Below the pieces are notes generated by a model. The model did not search any database and was not told where the DNA came from. It saw nothing but the letters and a program-made list of their open reading frames with translations. A stretch of DNA of 64,000 nucleotides from Cyanidiococcus yangmingshanensis (lineage: Eukaryota; Rhodophyta; Bangiophyceae; Cyanidiales; Cyanidiaceae): NCBI GenBank assembly GCA_013995675.1, contig VWRR01000015.1:1-64000 (forward strand), read 5' to 3'. The first letter of the stretch is position 1; the number at the start of each line of letters is the position of its first letter. Positions 34,510 through 45,250 of the stretch are shown one piece after another. The position numbers and the translations under genes are program-made.

Positions 34510-37500
34510 CTAGTTCATGAAACCAACACAGTCCGTGTCGCCACAGAAACAGGGAATCTTGGAGGCATTCTCCAAGTCAAACATATAGTTATAGGTGAGT
34601 TCCTCGCCTCGACGAATGGCTCTCGAACTGCGAATCACGATCACGTCGTGACCGGGTTGATCGCTTAGACGTAGAATCTCGCTGTAACAGTTCGGTCGAC
34701 AGGAATGATTGATGAAACGAGCGACGCTGCCACGCATGGTCGCGTCGACTACCCAGTCTGCATCGATACGAAACATGTAACAGCCGATACCGCGACGATC
34801 ATAGTGACGCTCGCGGACATCAGCCACCGGAGAAGCAATGCGCTCACCTGCATACTCGATAATCATCTGATCGGGTTCAAGGTCACAGCGGGCAAAAAGG
34901 CCGAATCCATGAATACGAGAGCGCAACGGTACACAGTATTGACGGGTTTTGATCTGCATCTGGCGATACTCTCGACGCTCAGCGGCTGTCGCAGGCACTG
35001 CACCGGTTGCAGAACGCTTGCATCTTGGCTGCGTACTTTCTGCATTGGTTGACAACTCGATAATCCTTGATTCTGCGCCCGATGGGCCGCCCGGTCGAAC
35101 GTTCAGCGGATGCTGCTGGTGCAGGAACGACTCAACAAAACGATGAACAGCCCCTAAACAGGCCCATTTTTCAGCATGGCTCGGGCGTTCATAGGGACGA
35201 CATCGCGCCGAGCCGGTAACATCGCTTAGGCGCACGCGTGCTGCGTCTCGTTGGAGGCACGAGCGCTTGCCAGCGTCGCCTGGACCCTGAGCATCCGCAC
35301 AAGCGAGACGACGCACAAGTGCTGGTACTGGACAGAAGAAGCGTTGCGCCAGAATAGACTCATGTTTGGAGCAAAGATCCCAGAGTGAGCGCAGGGATGG
35401 ATTGTTCGCGACTGGAGGTACACTGGTCTGCCAGATGATGCGCACCCGCTCGATGAGCTGATGCCATACTGCATGGGCACTCGCACCCATCAGGCACAAG
35501 CTTGGATCATCCAACGCACGTAGGGAGTAGGCTCCAGTGTGCGAACCTGTCGCCGTCCAGCTCAAAAAGTATATCGTTCGTCGCAACGGAGTGCTTGCGC
35601 TCCAAAAGCGGCGCGCTGCATACAAGTCCTGGGGCAGCGTATTCATCTCATTCATGTCTGCTGGCTCTGGTGAGTTCCATTCGCCATGGTCCAACAAGGT
35701 CCAGGCGCCGATACGCAGTGCCGGTTTTGAAGCAGATGTTGACGCCCTGGTGCACTCCAGGCGGCTCAGCAGAGGCGCCAGACTCATTGCATGAGCGTGA
35801 ACGGTAGGCAGGTTCCGACCGGTGACACGAGCGAACAGCGCTCGATGGTCATGACACCAACACATCAGGCTTCCCCGAATGATCTCAAACGAGGACGCCT
35901 CTTGTGCACACGGCAGGTGAAAAGCTCGCGAACATGCCACATAGGAGCAAAACACCGATGCTCCGGGCCGATGACACTCTGTACAACATCGGGTCCTAGC
36001 GCCCAGCACAACCTCGCCCAGCAGAGAGCCCCAGTGCGTGGATAACGCCAGGCAGGCCGAGTGAACCCACGCTTGACGTTCGTTTGCGTCATGAATAGGT
36101 ACCAGTTCGCCAAGCCGGGCATTGCCATCGTCCTCAGGGCGCTCACAGAGGACACAACGACGGTAATCGGACGTGGAACAGAGCAATGGCCACAGGAGAT
36201 GCTCTTGCGTTAGCCGTTCAGCCAAACTCGCCTCGGTCGTCGGGCGAGTCCAGGCCAAGTTCCGAATGGACCACGATGAACCGGCGTCGCTCGTCTGTTC
36301 AAGATCGAGTACGCGTCGAGAACGACACGACGCTGTATTCGCTAGAACGATTTCTCGGTGAGTATCTTGCGACACCATTTTGGATGGCCTCGTGCCCGAA
36401 GCAAGATTGGGACTGTCCCTTTCGGTATGAAACTTGTTCACCTTCTCCGATTGCCTGAATGCTGTCCAGGCTGAGCTAGGAGTCAGCGGTTGTTCATCAC
36501 CCGTAGCAGGCGTTCGGTTCCGTCTGAGCAGCAAGTCATCACGCTGCTCCGTTTCGTCACCAAAGCGCGGGAGCAGATCGGGCTTGTCCTCGAGTTTCAT
36601 CCTAGTTTGCGAAAACATCGTATCCGCACCTCGGGTAATCACTTCTATCGCCTGGCCCAGGAATTCGCCTAGTCGCCCATAAGAAGCGATCTGCTGCTCG
36701 TTGCCTGCAATGCTTGACTCTGTTTCCGCTGCCGCCTTTGAGCATGGCATACATAACAAGGTCCCTTGCAAAGCAAATACGTTGGTATCGAGTCTCCTGT
36801 CGCAGACCAGACAAGCCAGATCCGCAAGAATGCATTCCGTTCGAGATTCAGGCACAATGGCCATGCTATCCTGGTGAGCTGCAGCGCCCACAGCATCGTC
36901 AGATACATCATGCTTCGCAAGAAACAGACGATGTCCAGTGGCAATTCCACAGTCGTCACATTGCTTGGACGAGCGGTTCATCTCATGTGGGCCCAGGGCT
37001 TCCTCGCCAAGTCGATGTTCAGACGAAAGCACGCGCTTACTCGCTAGCATCGTATGCGCAGTCGTGATCGAGTTTTCTGAAACGGACGCGCTCAAGGATG
37101 CGTCCGAATTGACATCGACCTTTGGTGCAGCTGCTTTGGTGCGCGGTCCTTGGCGACTCACGCCAGCGGTCTCCAGCTCTGCTGGTTGCCCCTGATGATC
37201 ATCACCAAAAGGATACAAGGTCGGCCCAGGACCAGCAGCGAAACTGAGCGACCGCTTGGGCGAACCAAGCAGCTCAGTGACCACTCTGGTCTGTGCTGCA
37301 TTCGCCTTGATGTCAAGCAGAGGAGCGCGCTGGTACTGCGCACACGCCAGCCAACACAATGGACAGCAGCAAAGAATGCGCATGAGAGGATCTTCGGAGC
37401 TCCACGAACTCATCTGTGACCAGTTGAGCATATGCAGGCAGGCGATATGATAGGATTCGCCGCAGAGCCAACAGAACGAGGCGCTCTGATTTGAGGCTTC

Positions 37501-40083
37501 TGCGGTTACATGACAAACGCGGCACAGTTCCTTGTTCAGAGAGACTGCAATCCGGCAGGGAATGAACTGCTCCAATCCAGCTTGTTCGGGGACGTTCCAG
37601 TCAAGGATGCCTAGTGATGACAAGGAATGAATACTCGTTGGCAGCTCCATGAGGGTTTCAGCATTGTCGCGAGTTTCGGAATCGTTTCTCTGGCGATCTG
37701 AAAGGGCATCTATGGAAGAAGCCTCATCAAGGGCAACGGCAAGGCACTGATGTGATACATTCGCCTCCATCGCGATGCCGTTCATTGGCGACGAACGCAC
37801 GAGTTCCGATAACGACAGACAATAACCCGATATATTGCGTTGAGCTTGGTCTGCATTCGACGCTGCTTCTGCTTTCTTACTTTCCGCCATGGATCCCTGA
37901 AAACGCCTCGCTTGTCGAGCTCGCCGGGAGGGCTTGCGTCGCCAACGCCGCTCTAGAGCCTGGAGCGCTTGATCAACAAAGGAGGACCATGGCTGCGGCT
38001 CCACATCCCCAAAGTTCAGCTCTTGCACGAGACTCCAAACGAGGCAAACATCTTCAGGATGGGTGATTCTCGCGCTGCTGCCTTTCTCCTGCGGTAGATC
38101 CGTTGGTTTGCGAGCATGTTCATCCACTGCAACGAATGGCACGCGTTTCTTTCTTTGACCAGACGACACGCGAGGTCGCTTCAGCGCTTCAGATGTCGAA
38201 TCTGGATCCTTTTCGGAAACCACATTCATTGTTTCGTGCTGGAGCCTCAGTGGATTAGATTCCAACGATTTCGAGCTGAGGGTCTCCGTCCGCTCTGCAA
38301 ACGCTAATCTCTGATCGGGCTTTTCTCGAAACGGATTATGCTCCTCAAATGGAGATACGGATTCCAAAACAGCGGACTCGGGCTGCAGATTGGAATCTCG
38401 ATTCATGGTCATCTTAGCTGATGGTTTCGGTTCAGTTGGTAACGTGCTATGATCAGTGGCTGTCTCGCAGTGCAGCCCTATAAGAGGGGCATTCAACTGG
38501 CCCCGTGCTTGATTTTTTGCACGAGTGGTTTGTCTTGCTCGATCAGGATCAGAGATCATTTCTTGGCCAGCATCTACGGAACGATTTTCCGAGTGGGCAT
38601 CGTTCCATGTGCGCCGCGCCATTAGCTGGCGATTCGAAAGTGCCTCTCCAGCACGATCATCATGGTCAGCATCTGAGGGTATCGGCTGCGGGCCAGTCCC
38701 CATTGTCTCGTCACAAAGTCTACGCGGCTGCCTACCTAAAGCCAGCGCACAGCCATGTCCATGAATGCCGGCATTCTCATTCGCTGCAGCGGCATATACA
38801 TCAGTTCGCCGCTTGGATGTATTCTTCGTGATTTTCGTCCCTATCAAGTGTCGTCTTCTTGAAACTCGCAACTGCTCCTTGCTGACGTGTGCACCATATT
38901 TGGCTCTAGATTGTGCGTGCGAATTGAATGCTCGCCGTCCTTGAACTGCTTGAACGCCCGCTGCAGATGCATCTTGAACGCCCGCTGCAGATGCATCTTG
39001 AACGCCTTGCGAATCTGCAACTGCTGTGCGCTCACTAGACCGCTGTTTCTTGGAATTTCGGGAGTGTTCCCTGTATGTCACCCTTGTCGATCGCGCTGCT
39101 CGATTGCTCTCGTTCCGTGATGATTCCAACCTGTCTGAGCTCACCATCGCGCATTTCCGACGAGCCATCGTTCTGCGGCTCGTCGTCTCGTCAAGAGACG
39201 ACCATGAATCGGCCATTGGAGGATGCGAGCGCTCTGTTGACTGCCTCACACAAGCATCACAATGAAACATCATCTTCTTACTTCTGGGTCGGTGCTTTGC
39301 GACACATCCGCAATGGTACTGCCGCCGGCAGCGAGAGCAGACCCAGCGATCCTTTGTATCATGGTCGGAAAACCGCTGAGCGCATGTCGCACAGCGTGCA
39401 CAGACTGGACACTGCCAAAGACGTTCGTCCTGGGGCAACAGCACGGTTGGACACTGCCCCATGCCAATACAATGTAGATGGGCGGAACGCTCACAAGCGC
39501 TGCAGTGCAGCCGGGGTGAGACCATTGGCCATGGCTCTCCACTCGAGAGGCACCAGTCACAGGGAGTCAGCCATTCCGCAGATGGTGTCTCTAGACAGAG
39601 AAGCTCACTGCGGAGAAACAGACCGCGCTTCTCAGCGACGTTTCGATGACGCCCGCAGAAAACGAGTCGCTGCTTCGTCAAAACGGCTGCTCCCGCCAGA
39701 ATCGCACAGCGAAAGTGGAAGTAGGTCCAGCAGGTTCGGGGCGCTCGATACGCACAAGTGATAGTTCCACCTGGCGCATGGCATACACTGCAGCGAATAG
39801 AACGACCTCGACGCACTGTTGCGCCGACAACGTCCTCCGTGAACAAGTCGTGGCTCAGACACTCGGCACTGAAGCGAAGACATTGTTCGTGAACATAAAG
39901 AGGCTGTTTCGCTGGCGCTTTGGGTCTAAACGGACCCATCAAGCGCCCTTCAACACACGGTTGCTCCCCACTTTGACCACAGAGCGCGCAACACTCGCTG
40001 CGGGTCGGCTCACAGAGCGCGCCTGCGAAGGGTACTTGTTCAGCAAGCTGGCTTCGACGCTGGCGCTTCCTTGCCAGCACCAT
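34510..40083 (-). CDS. Trithorax/ATX-like histone H3K4 methyltransferase (multi-PHD, FYR, SET)
   Basis: Chromatin protein of the KMT2 type. From the ATG at 40083 (1857 residues), positions approximate: an extended PHD finger (30-150), clustered PHD fingers (175-285), a further PHD-like finger (850-925), a small CxxC pair region (about 1115), a second extended PHD (1310-1430), FYRN then FYRC (1458-1570), and a C-terminal SET domain (1715-1857). The SET domain shows HGFGLFA, the cofactor-site motif RFINHSCRPNCYS, ELTYNYMF and the post-SET cysteines ending CFCGDTDCVGFMN. That ending is typical of trithorax proteins. The middle is low-complexity and carries an eight-residue tandem repeat GVQDASAA. 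An upstream GTG at 40104 is in frame but the ATG is preferred. It starts divergently from the HtrA gene, 350 bases away. Frame intact over 5.6 kb. Confidence 0.95.
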   Translation of the reverse strand: MVLARKRQRRSQLAEQVPFAGALCEPTRSECCALCGQSGEQPCVEGRLMGPFRPKAPAKQPLYVHEQCLRFSAECLSHDLFTEDVVGATVRRGRSIRCSVCHAPGGTITCAYRAPRTCWTYFHFRCAILAGAAVLTKQRLVFCGRHRNVAEKRGLFLRSELLCLETPSAEWLTPCDWCLSSGEPWPMVSPRLHCSACERSAHLHCIGMGQCPTVLLPQDERLWQCPVCARCATCAQRFSDHDTKDRWVCSRCRRQYHCGCVAKHRPRSKKMMFHCDACVRQSTERSHPPMADSWSSLDETTSRRTMARRKCAMVSSDRLESSRNESNRAARSTRVTYREHSRNSKKQRSSERTAVADSQGVQDASAAGVQDASAAGVQAVQGRRAFNSHAQSRAKYGAHVSKEQLRVSRRRHLIGTKITKNTSKRRTDVYAAAANENAGIHGHGCALALGRQPRRLCDETMGTGPQPIPSDADHDDRAGEALSNRQLMARRTWNDAHSENRSVDAGQEMISDPDRARQTTRAKNQARGQLNAPLIGLHCETATDHSTLPTEPKPSAKMTMNRDSNLQPESAVLESVSPFEEHNPFREKPDQRLAFAERTETLSSKSLESNPLRLQHETMNVVSEKDPDSTSEALKRPRVSSGQRKKRVPFVAVDEHARKPTDLPQEKGSSARITHPEDVCLVWSLVQELNFGDVEPQPWSSFVDQALQALERRWRRKPSRRARQARRFQGSMAESKKAEAASNADQAQRNISGYCLSLSELVRSSPMNGIAMEANVSHQCLAVALDEASSIDALSDRQRNDSETRDNAETLMELPTSIHSLSSLGILDWNVPEQAGLEQFIPCRIAVSLNKELCRVCHVTAEASNQSASFCWLCGESYHIACLHMLNWSQMSSWSSEDPLMRILCCCPLCWLACAQYQRAPLLDIKANAAQTRVVTELLGSPKRSLSFAAGPGPTLYPFGDDHQGQPAELETAGVSRQGPRTKAAAPKVDVNSDASLSASVSENSITTAHTMLASKRVLSSEHRLGEEALGPHEMNRSSKQCDDCGIATGHRLFLAKHDVSDDAVGAAAHQDSMAIVPESRTECILADLACLVCDRRLDTNVFALQGTLLCMPCSKAAAETESSIAGNEQQIASYGRLGEFLGQAIEVITRGADTMFSQTRMKLEDKPDLLPRFGDETEQRDDLLLRRNRTPATGDEQPLTPSSAWTAFRQSEKVNKFHTERDSPNLASGTRPSKMVSQDTHREIVLANTASCRSRRVLDLEQTSDAGSSWSIRNLAWTRPTTEASLAERLTQEHLLWPLLCSTSDYRRCVLCERPEDDGNARLGELVPIHDANERQAWVHSACLALSTHWGSLLGEVVLGARTRCCTECHRPGASVFCSYVACSRAFHLPCAQEASSFEIIRGSLMCWCHDHRALFARVTGRNLPTVHAHAMSLAPLLSRLECTRASTSASKPALRIGAWTLLDHGEWNSPEPADMNEMNTLPQDLYAARRFWSASTPLRRTIYFLSWTATGSHTGAYSLRALDDPSLCLMGASAHAVWHQLIERVRIIWQTSVPPVANNPSLRSLWDLCSKHESILAQRFFCPVPALVRRLACADAQGPGDAGKRSCLQRDAARVRLSDVTGSARCRPYERPSHAEKWACLGAVHRFVESFLHQQHPLNVRPGGPSGAESRIIELSTNAESTQPRCKRSATGAVPATAAERREYRQMQIKTRQYCVPLRSRIHGFGLFARCDLEPDQMIIEYAGERIASPVADVRERHYDRRGIGCYMFRIDADWVVDATMRGSVARFINHSCRPNCYSEILRLSDQPGHDVIVIRSSRAIRRGEELTYNYMFDLENASKIPCFCGDTDCVGFMN

Positions 40084-40433
40084 GGAAGGCAACGGCACGA
40101 ACACCGGCGTCCAAGTAAGTCTTGGTAAGCCTCAGGTGTAACTTTGCTGCCTCTTGTTGAAGAAAGCGAAACAAACCGTTATCGCTAGTTGATCAAAGAC
40201 GTTTGCCCTAAAGCCTCAGGTCTGCACGACTCGCCAAGCCATGAGACTCATTTCGCGCGCTGCCAGCGGGGATGCATCGCAGTGCGCTCCTCAGTGTGCT
40301 CCAGGTACCGGTGGTGTCCCTTGCAACGACTTTGAACCAGATCAATCACAGACGAGCAACGGAGGAATATTGAGTGGCGATCTGACTACTGCTTGGTCGC
40401 TGCATCAGTCAAAGGACTGCTTAGTCGTCCGAA

Positions 40434-40841
40434 ATGAGTAGGCTGGCGAGAGCGCTTCGACCAATTTTCTGGCCAGGTTCTGTACCAACAAGCCAGGCGA
40501 GGAGGTTTCTCGACTGCGGCAGTTGTGGGACACTTCACCATTCTTCCTCCAGCTCAACGTTGTATCAAGCCAGAAACACCGTGGTTCGCGTCATACAGAG
40601 GCGTACGCTGACGCGCTGGTGTGCGCTTGACCAGGCAGAAGTTGGTACCCGGGACTCGCGTACTCGTTCGAGGCGCCCCTGGAGTCATTGGCTATTGAGC
40701 GCATCTGGTGGGCTGGTTGGAGTCCTTAGTGCAGCGGCCCTGGTTGACATCGACGGGTCCCCGCGTAAGTGGCTAGAGCGTGCTCGATCATTCGTGTTTC
40801 AACATGCTAATGCAGCGACCACTGCCGTTAGCAAACTCTGA
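40434..40841 (+). CDS. Mitochondrial HtrA protease, N-terminal part (leader and membrane anchor)
   Basis: This 135-codon frame begins MSRLARALRPIFWPG, a basic, serine/arginine-rich stretch without acidic residues, as in mitochondrial presequences. It ends with one hydrophobic segment WLLSASGGLVGVLSAAALV. That layout is exactly what precedes the protease domain in HtrA2/Omi proteins. It overlaps the protease frame (starting 40780) by 62 bases and is offset from it by +1. The two are most likely one gene whose frame is broken by a one-base difference or sequencing error. The alternative, a separate small protein, is less likely. Confidence 0.7.
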   Translation: MSRLARALRPIFWPGSVPTSQARRFLDCGSCGTLHHSSSSSTLYQARNTVVRVIQRRTLTRWCALDQAEVGTRDSRTRSRRPWSHWLLSASGGLVGVLSAAALVDIDGSPRKWLERARSFVFQHANAATTAVSKL

Positions 40842-41907
40842 GCCGAATACTCAATCAGCGCCTCCAGCTGCCACTGAGGTAGCTCCGGCAGACAAGCCCC
40901 TAACTCGTTTTGCGATTGCTGATGCTGCTGCTCGAGTTGCTCCAGCTGTGGTCAACATTACTGTCACCATGTCGACTGGCGAGCGTTGGATCTTCGGCCC
41001 GTTCGCGCCTCCAACGACGCTGGCTCAGTCGACTGGCTCTGGGTTTATTTTCGATAGCAAGGAAGGATTGGTGCTCACCAATGCCCATGTCGTCGCTGAA
41101 ATGCGTAACGCTCCGCAAACCAGTGAAATGACGATCACGTTGCAGGATGGGCGCTCCTTCCCGGGTGCAGTGGAGAGCGTCGATGCCCTCACGGACCTCT
41201 CCATTGTACGCATTCTCGAAGCAGGGACTGACCTGCCAGCCGCTGAACTGGGCTCTTCGAGCTCGCTGCGCACTGGCGAGTGGGTGATTGCGGTCGGCAG
41301 TCCCTTGATGCTCGCGAACACGGTCACTTGTGGGATCGTGAGTGCGACCAATCGAGAGGGTTTCGAGATTGGGTTTCCAGTGGGAGCCCCCCGACTTGCA
41401 TTTATCCAGACCGATGCAGCCATCAATATCGGGAATAGTGGCGGACCGTTGGTGAACCTGGACGGCCAAGTAATTGGTATAAACACGTTGAAAGCGCTCA
41501 GCTCGGATGGTATCTCGTTCGCGCTCCCCATCGATCTGGCAAAGGAGGTCATTCAGCAGCTTCAACAGCACGGACGAGTTGTGCGTCCGTTTCTCGGTCT
41601 CAAGCTCATCACGCTGACACCAGCGCTGGCTGAGGAGCTTCGAAAACGCTCTAGTATTGGGTTTCCAGCCGACCTCCATGAAGGTGTCTGTGTTCCCCAG
41701 GTTCTGCCTGGCGGTCCCGCTGATCGAGGTGGACTCCGCGCCGGTGATGTCGTCATCGCGGTCGATGGCAAGCCCGTTCGGAGTACTCGCGATATTCTGG
41801 ACATGTTAGGGAATCGAATCGGGAAGCCAATTGAGTTTACGGTCATTCGAGGCAAACGAGGCCAGCGTGTCACCTTGCAAGTGATTCCCGAACAGGCCAA
41901 AGCCTAG
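40780..41907 (+). CDS. HtrA/Deg-type serine protease with PDZ domain
   Basis: ATP-independent quality-control protease of the S1C family. In this 375-codon frame the catalytic triad is visible: His103 in LTNAHVV, Asp139 in ALTDLSIV and Ser220 in NIGNSGGPLVN. One PDZ domain follows (about 285-370, with GLRAGDVVIAVDGKPV). The protease domain begins near residue 45, so the first residues of this frame are not the true N-terminus. The leader sits in the overlapping frame to the left and points to the mitochondrial intermembrane space, as for HtrA2/Omi. One PDZ rather than two also fits HtrA2 or plastid Deg proteins. Family assignment is secure; the location is inferred from the leader. Confidence 0.93.
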   Translation: MLDHSCFNMLMQRPLPLANSEPNTQSAPPAATEVAPADKPLTRFAIADAAARVAPAVVNITVTMSTGERWIFGPFAPPTTLAQSTGSGFIFDSKEGLVLTNAHVVAEMRNAPQTSEMTITLQDGRSFPGAVESVDALTDLSIVRILEAGTDLPAAELGSSSSLRTGEWVIAVGSPLMLANTVTCGIVSATNREGFEIGFPVGAPRLAFIQTDAAINIGNSGGPLVNLDGQVIGINTLKALSSDGISFALPIDLAKEVIQQLQQHGRVVRPFLGLKLITLTPALAEELRKRSSIGFPADLHEGVCVPQVLPGGPADRGGLRAGDVVIAVDGKPVRSTRDILDMLGNRIGKPIEFTVIRGKRGQRVTLQVIPEQAKA

Positions 41908-42803
41908 ATCCATTCCAGAGATATCAATCATGTGGACGTGATCGGAACGACCATGCTAAAAGCGGCGCGCTGGAGCATGATCTGTCTCCGTTTGAAAGAT
42001 ACGATGCCGAGAACCGCCTCTGTGGATCGGTAAAATGAGTTCACGCTAAGCTTGGCAAGATAAACCAGACCTAGGAACTGTCTCCAGCTGGAGAGAGGCT
42101 GCCTGATTCGAGGAGGTCACCTTATTATCAAAACGCTCGTCCGCAGAGATGGCGCTCCATGATCCGTCCACAGAGCGCGCGCATCTAGCCGCGTGGTCGT
42201 AGACCGCGGTTGCCTCACCCATGTTCACAAGGTTGCCGGCAAAAAGCAGCATCGTGCGAATGCGGCCGAGAACGTGTACCTCAGTACGATGGAGAGACAC
42301 TCTCGGCCGCCTCGAAAAACAGGGTCACGGTCGGTGACAAGTCAGCGTTCGGCGAGCGTTACGTATGTAGCTCGGGTTGCCAATACATACCGCCCGTGAC
42401 CAATGGCGACCACGTCAGGATAGCGCACCAGAACCCCTTGATTCTTTTGTTGGAGAGTGAACGCTTCTAAATAAGCGGATGGATGCTTGTCGATTCGGGT
42501 GCAGGCTGTAAGACAGAGTTACAAGGACCGGATCACGCATCAATACAGACTCGTCTTGGACCTGAGACCCGCATATGTATCTAACGGATCGTCATCGAGC
42601 CGCACAAGCCATGAAAGACAAAAATGCTTCGTGCCGTTCGTGTCGCCTGTTAGAGTGCCTGCGCGTGTGTCGTTTCTTTTAGGAAGGCACCTGACGCACA
42701 CCCGCGCTAGTTGCAAACCAGCGTCTAAAGCGTTGCCATCGATGAATCCAGGCCCCGGAACAGACGCAAGTCTCATAGCATATCCCCGAACGCCTATTCA
42801 CTT
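41908..42803. other. Spacer, no supported gene
   Basis: Lies between the 3' end of the HtrA gene and the 3' end of the V-ATPase D gene. Short overlapping frames only; the 189-codon plus-strand frame 42487-43056 is largely antisense to the V-ATPase gene. Confidence 0.4.
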
Positions 42804-43697
42804 TCAAATATTCAACAGGTCCGGATCGTGTCCAGTGGTCTGTTCCAAGAGCGATTCAGCAGCTGCTGTTTCCGCGCCCAGCGCCTCATGGAAGCTGTTC
42901 AAGTCAAAGGCATTCAACGCTTGGGCGGCACGACGTTCTCGAGCTCGCAGCTCAGTGGCCTGTGACCGAGCCAGTTCCCGCTTCTTTCGATTTTGCACAA
43001 GTTTTAAGCGGAAAAACTCTTCGCGCTCCTGCTCGTCAAGCTCGCTGACGATGTAGGCGATCGTGTTCTCTAGACGTGGAATCAGGACGTTTTCGAGAGC
43101 ATTGACTCGTCGGTTGGTGATTTTGATAGCTTCATCCAAGACCATGAAACAGGTCTGTAGAGAGGCAAGCTCTACCAGCGCGCTCAATGCCTCCTGATAC
43201 GCATCTCGGCAAGAGATGATCTGTTGGCCACCGCGACCAAGCCCCCGATACTGAACTATCGAGGTAGCGCCGACTACACGAGACCTAGACGGGTTCAGCG
43301 CCTCCGCAGCGCCGTTTTCGCGGCTCTCAAAAGCAGTCGACGCATCCGTCGCGACCGTTACACAACGATAGGACGGGAGCGGGACACCTGCAACGTTCTC
43401 GAAACGCACGCGCAGCCGCGTCTCGGCGTGGTCGACGCCCTCCAGCACCACGTGCTTCAACTCCTCGCCGACGACGTACTTTACGGCGGCAAATCGAAAA
43501 GAGGCATTCCGTAGTAGATCTGCTGCACGGAACTTTCGATCAACAATTTCTCGCAAAAGCGCACGAAATCGTACCGTTAAAGCGTCGCTTTTCTTCTTAA
43601 GAAGCGCGTGTCCTCGTCGCGCACCCTGCAGACGCGCCTTGATCTGGGTCAGCGTCATACGAGATGGGACCACTGGAAGCACATGGCGCTGACTCAT
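42804..43697 (-). CDS. V-type proton ATPase subunit D
   Basis: Central rotor-stalk subunit that couples ATP hydrolysis in V1 to proton transport in Vo on vacuolar and other endomembranes. The family start is clear: [32 protein letters not shown] (long basic helix, about residues 9-40). So is the C-terminal coiled-coil arm with [37 protein letters not shown] (about 205-245). The ATG at 43697 gives 297 residues, somewhat longer than the usual 250 because of a C-terminal tail and an alanine-rich insert near the middle. An in-frame extension to 43727 adds ten residues without ATG. Frame intact. Confidence 0.96.
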   Translation of the reverse strand: MSQRHVLPVVPSRMTLTQIKARLQGARRGHALLKKKSDALTVRFRALLREIVDRKFRAADLLRNASFRFAAVKYVVGEELKHVVLEGVDHAETRLRVRFENVAGVPLPSYRCVTVATDASTAFESRENGAAEALNPSRSRVVGATSIVQYRGLGRGGQQIISCRDAYQEALSALVELASLQTCFMVLDEAIKITNRRVNALENVLIPRLENTIAYIVSELDEQEREEFFRLKLVQNRKKRELARSQATELRARERRAAQALNAFDLNSFHEALGAETAAAESLLEQTTGHDPDLLNI

Positions 43698-44620
43698 GGT
43701 CAAAGATGTATGAGCTACGCGCAACACCGCAACGTTGGTGTACCTGTGCGAGTTCCGTTACTTGACGACGAGTCACCGACTTCGAACTCAGATTGGACCA
43801 GAACAGTCGGCTCGGGCGCAATGGAGGTCAGCGTTGCGTCCAGCGATGCGGCTGCCCCTCAGCCAGATGCCGATAGAAGCGAAAACGCTTTATCATCAAA
43901 GACTAGATCGGTATTGGAAGAGAATTCCGTGCTCGGGTAGTTCATAGGTACCAAGTGCGTCTGAATAAACGTCACAAGCGTGTGGATGAGGGGCACGTGA
44001 GACGCAAAAGACCCGATGAAGCTCCAATCGAAGTCGAAGCGCCACCGATGAACGCCGATATAGCAGGGAGCGCTTCGCTCTTAAACGCTGTTCTGCATGG
44101 CATCATGAAGCGTTTGATTTTCAGGCGACTTTGGATGATGGTTACTACGTCTTTCGTGTGGTCGCGTCACGAGTGCATGTTCAGCCATGTTGCGCGGGAA
44201 ATATCCTACAGCGTCCCTGGATCTGTTGTTTAAATGGTGCGATGCAAACTGCCATGGGAATATTGACGGGCTCGAGTCCCAGCAGATGCGCTGACTCGTG
44301 ATGTACGCGCCCTGATCACAGCATCCGGTTCTTTCGGGGCTGGCTGGCCTGCACGCGACCGAGCAAGCTTTCCCGGTGTCTGCGGACCCAGTGGCCTTCG
44401 TTTCCGAATTCGGGGCTCTCTATCCCGTTGACCCAGTCAGTGTCTCGGTTCAGTACCCTAGATCACGAATTGACTCATGCCTGTGACCTGACGAGGTCGT
44501 ACTGGGGCATCGCTCTGGTGCCGAGGCTCCGCACCCAGCAGTCGCCATAGGCGATCGGAGTGCGCATGTCGGTTGCGGTACGCCAACCGCTCGTAGCCTC
44601 AACGTTCAATGCGACATCAT
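43698..44620. other. Spacer, possibly with a non-coding RNA
   Basis: Several short self-complementary stretches lie between 44300 and 44600. I compared them by memory with SRP, RNase P and U snRNAs and could not match them. Open frames are short and broken. Confidence 0.3.
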
Positions 44621-45250
44621 TTAATCATCCTCTTTGAGAATGAAGCCTGTGCCCCCACACTGACTGCAACGAATTTTGCCAAGACCAAAGCAAACCTCAC
44701 AGCAGACGCCACCAACGCGACCCGCTCCAGAGCACATGTCGCAACGCAGTTTGCCACGCGCCAAACAGCCGGGGCATCGTTCGCTGCGTCGCGGGCGTCC
44801 ACGTCTCACTGCAGTTCCGGGAGATGCCTCGACTCCTTCCTCTGATCCAGGCTCCGTCTCAGCACCCGAACTAGGAGTACTCGATGCAGGCACGGCGACA
44901 TCGTCGGCGGGAGGCACCTCCTCGGTCACGGCGCGCGTCCTCGACGCGTCACCCAACCCGGTCACTATCGTTCGATAGCGACGATCCTTCAAATTCAGAA
45001 CCGTCCGAACACCATGATTATTTATTGATCTTCCATCATCAGACAGAAAAGTCCATCCAGGCCTCTTGCTCTCGTGCCGTCCGCAGCAACAGTCCCGAGT
45101 ACGCAGACGCTGGCTCCTCGTCGTTCCAGGGACTCGAGTCCAACCCAGCTGCCTCCAATCACCCTTTGATCCGCACCTCACGCCCATTCCACAACACGAC
45201 TGATCAGTATCTTTTTCATTACACCGAAGGCACCGTATGAGATTCTCCAT
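44621..45250 (-). CDS. DnaJ-type CxxCxGxG zinc-finger protein (BSD2-like)
   Basis: A 209-residue protein without a J domain. The C-terminal 45 residues form a DnaJ-type zinc-binding module with four cysteine pairs: CPGCLARG, CDMCSGAG, CEVCFGLG and CSQCGGTG. Such stand-alone modules occur in plastid assembly factors such as BSD2 (Rubisco folding) and related photosystem factors. The N-terminal part is rich in R, C, S and G and could hold a transit peptide, though it has unusual cysteine pairs of its own (CLRC, CC). The middle is acidic and low-complexity. Role inferred only; a protein-folding or redox function in the plastid is likeliest. Confidence 0.8.
   Translation of the reverse strand: MENLIRCLRCNEKDTDQSCCGMGVRCGSKGDWRQLGWTRVPGTTRSQRLRTRDCCCGRHESKRPGWTFLSDDGRSINNHGVRTVLNLKDRRYRTIVTGLGDASRTRAVTEEVPPADDVAVPASSTPSSGAETEPGSEEGVEASPGTAVRRGRPRRSERCPGCLARGKLRCDMCSGAGRVGGVCCEVCFGLGKIRCSQCGGTGFILKEDD

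Noticed and set aside
44300-44600. Structured RNA such as SRP or RNase P RNA
   Set aside because: Some stems are visible, but none of the conserved sequence marks of these RNAs was found. A covariance-model search would decide.
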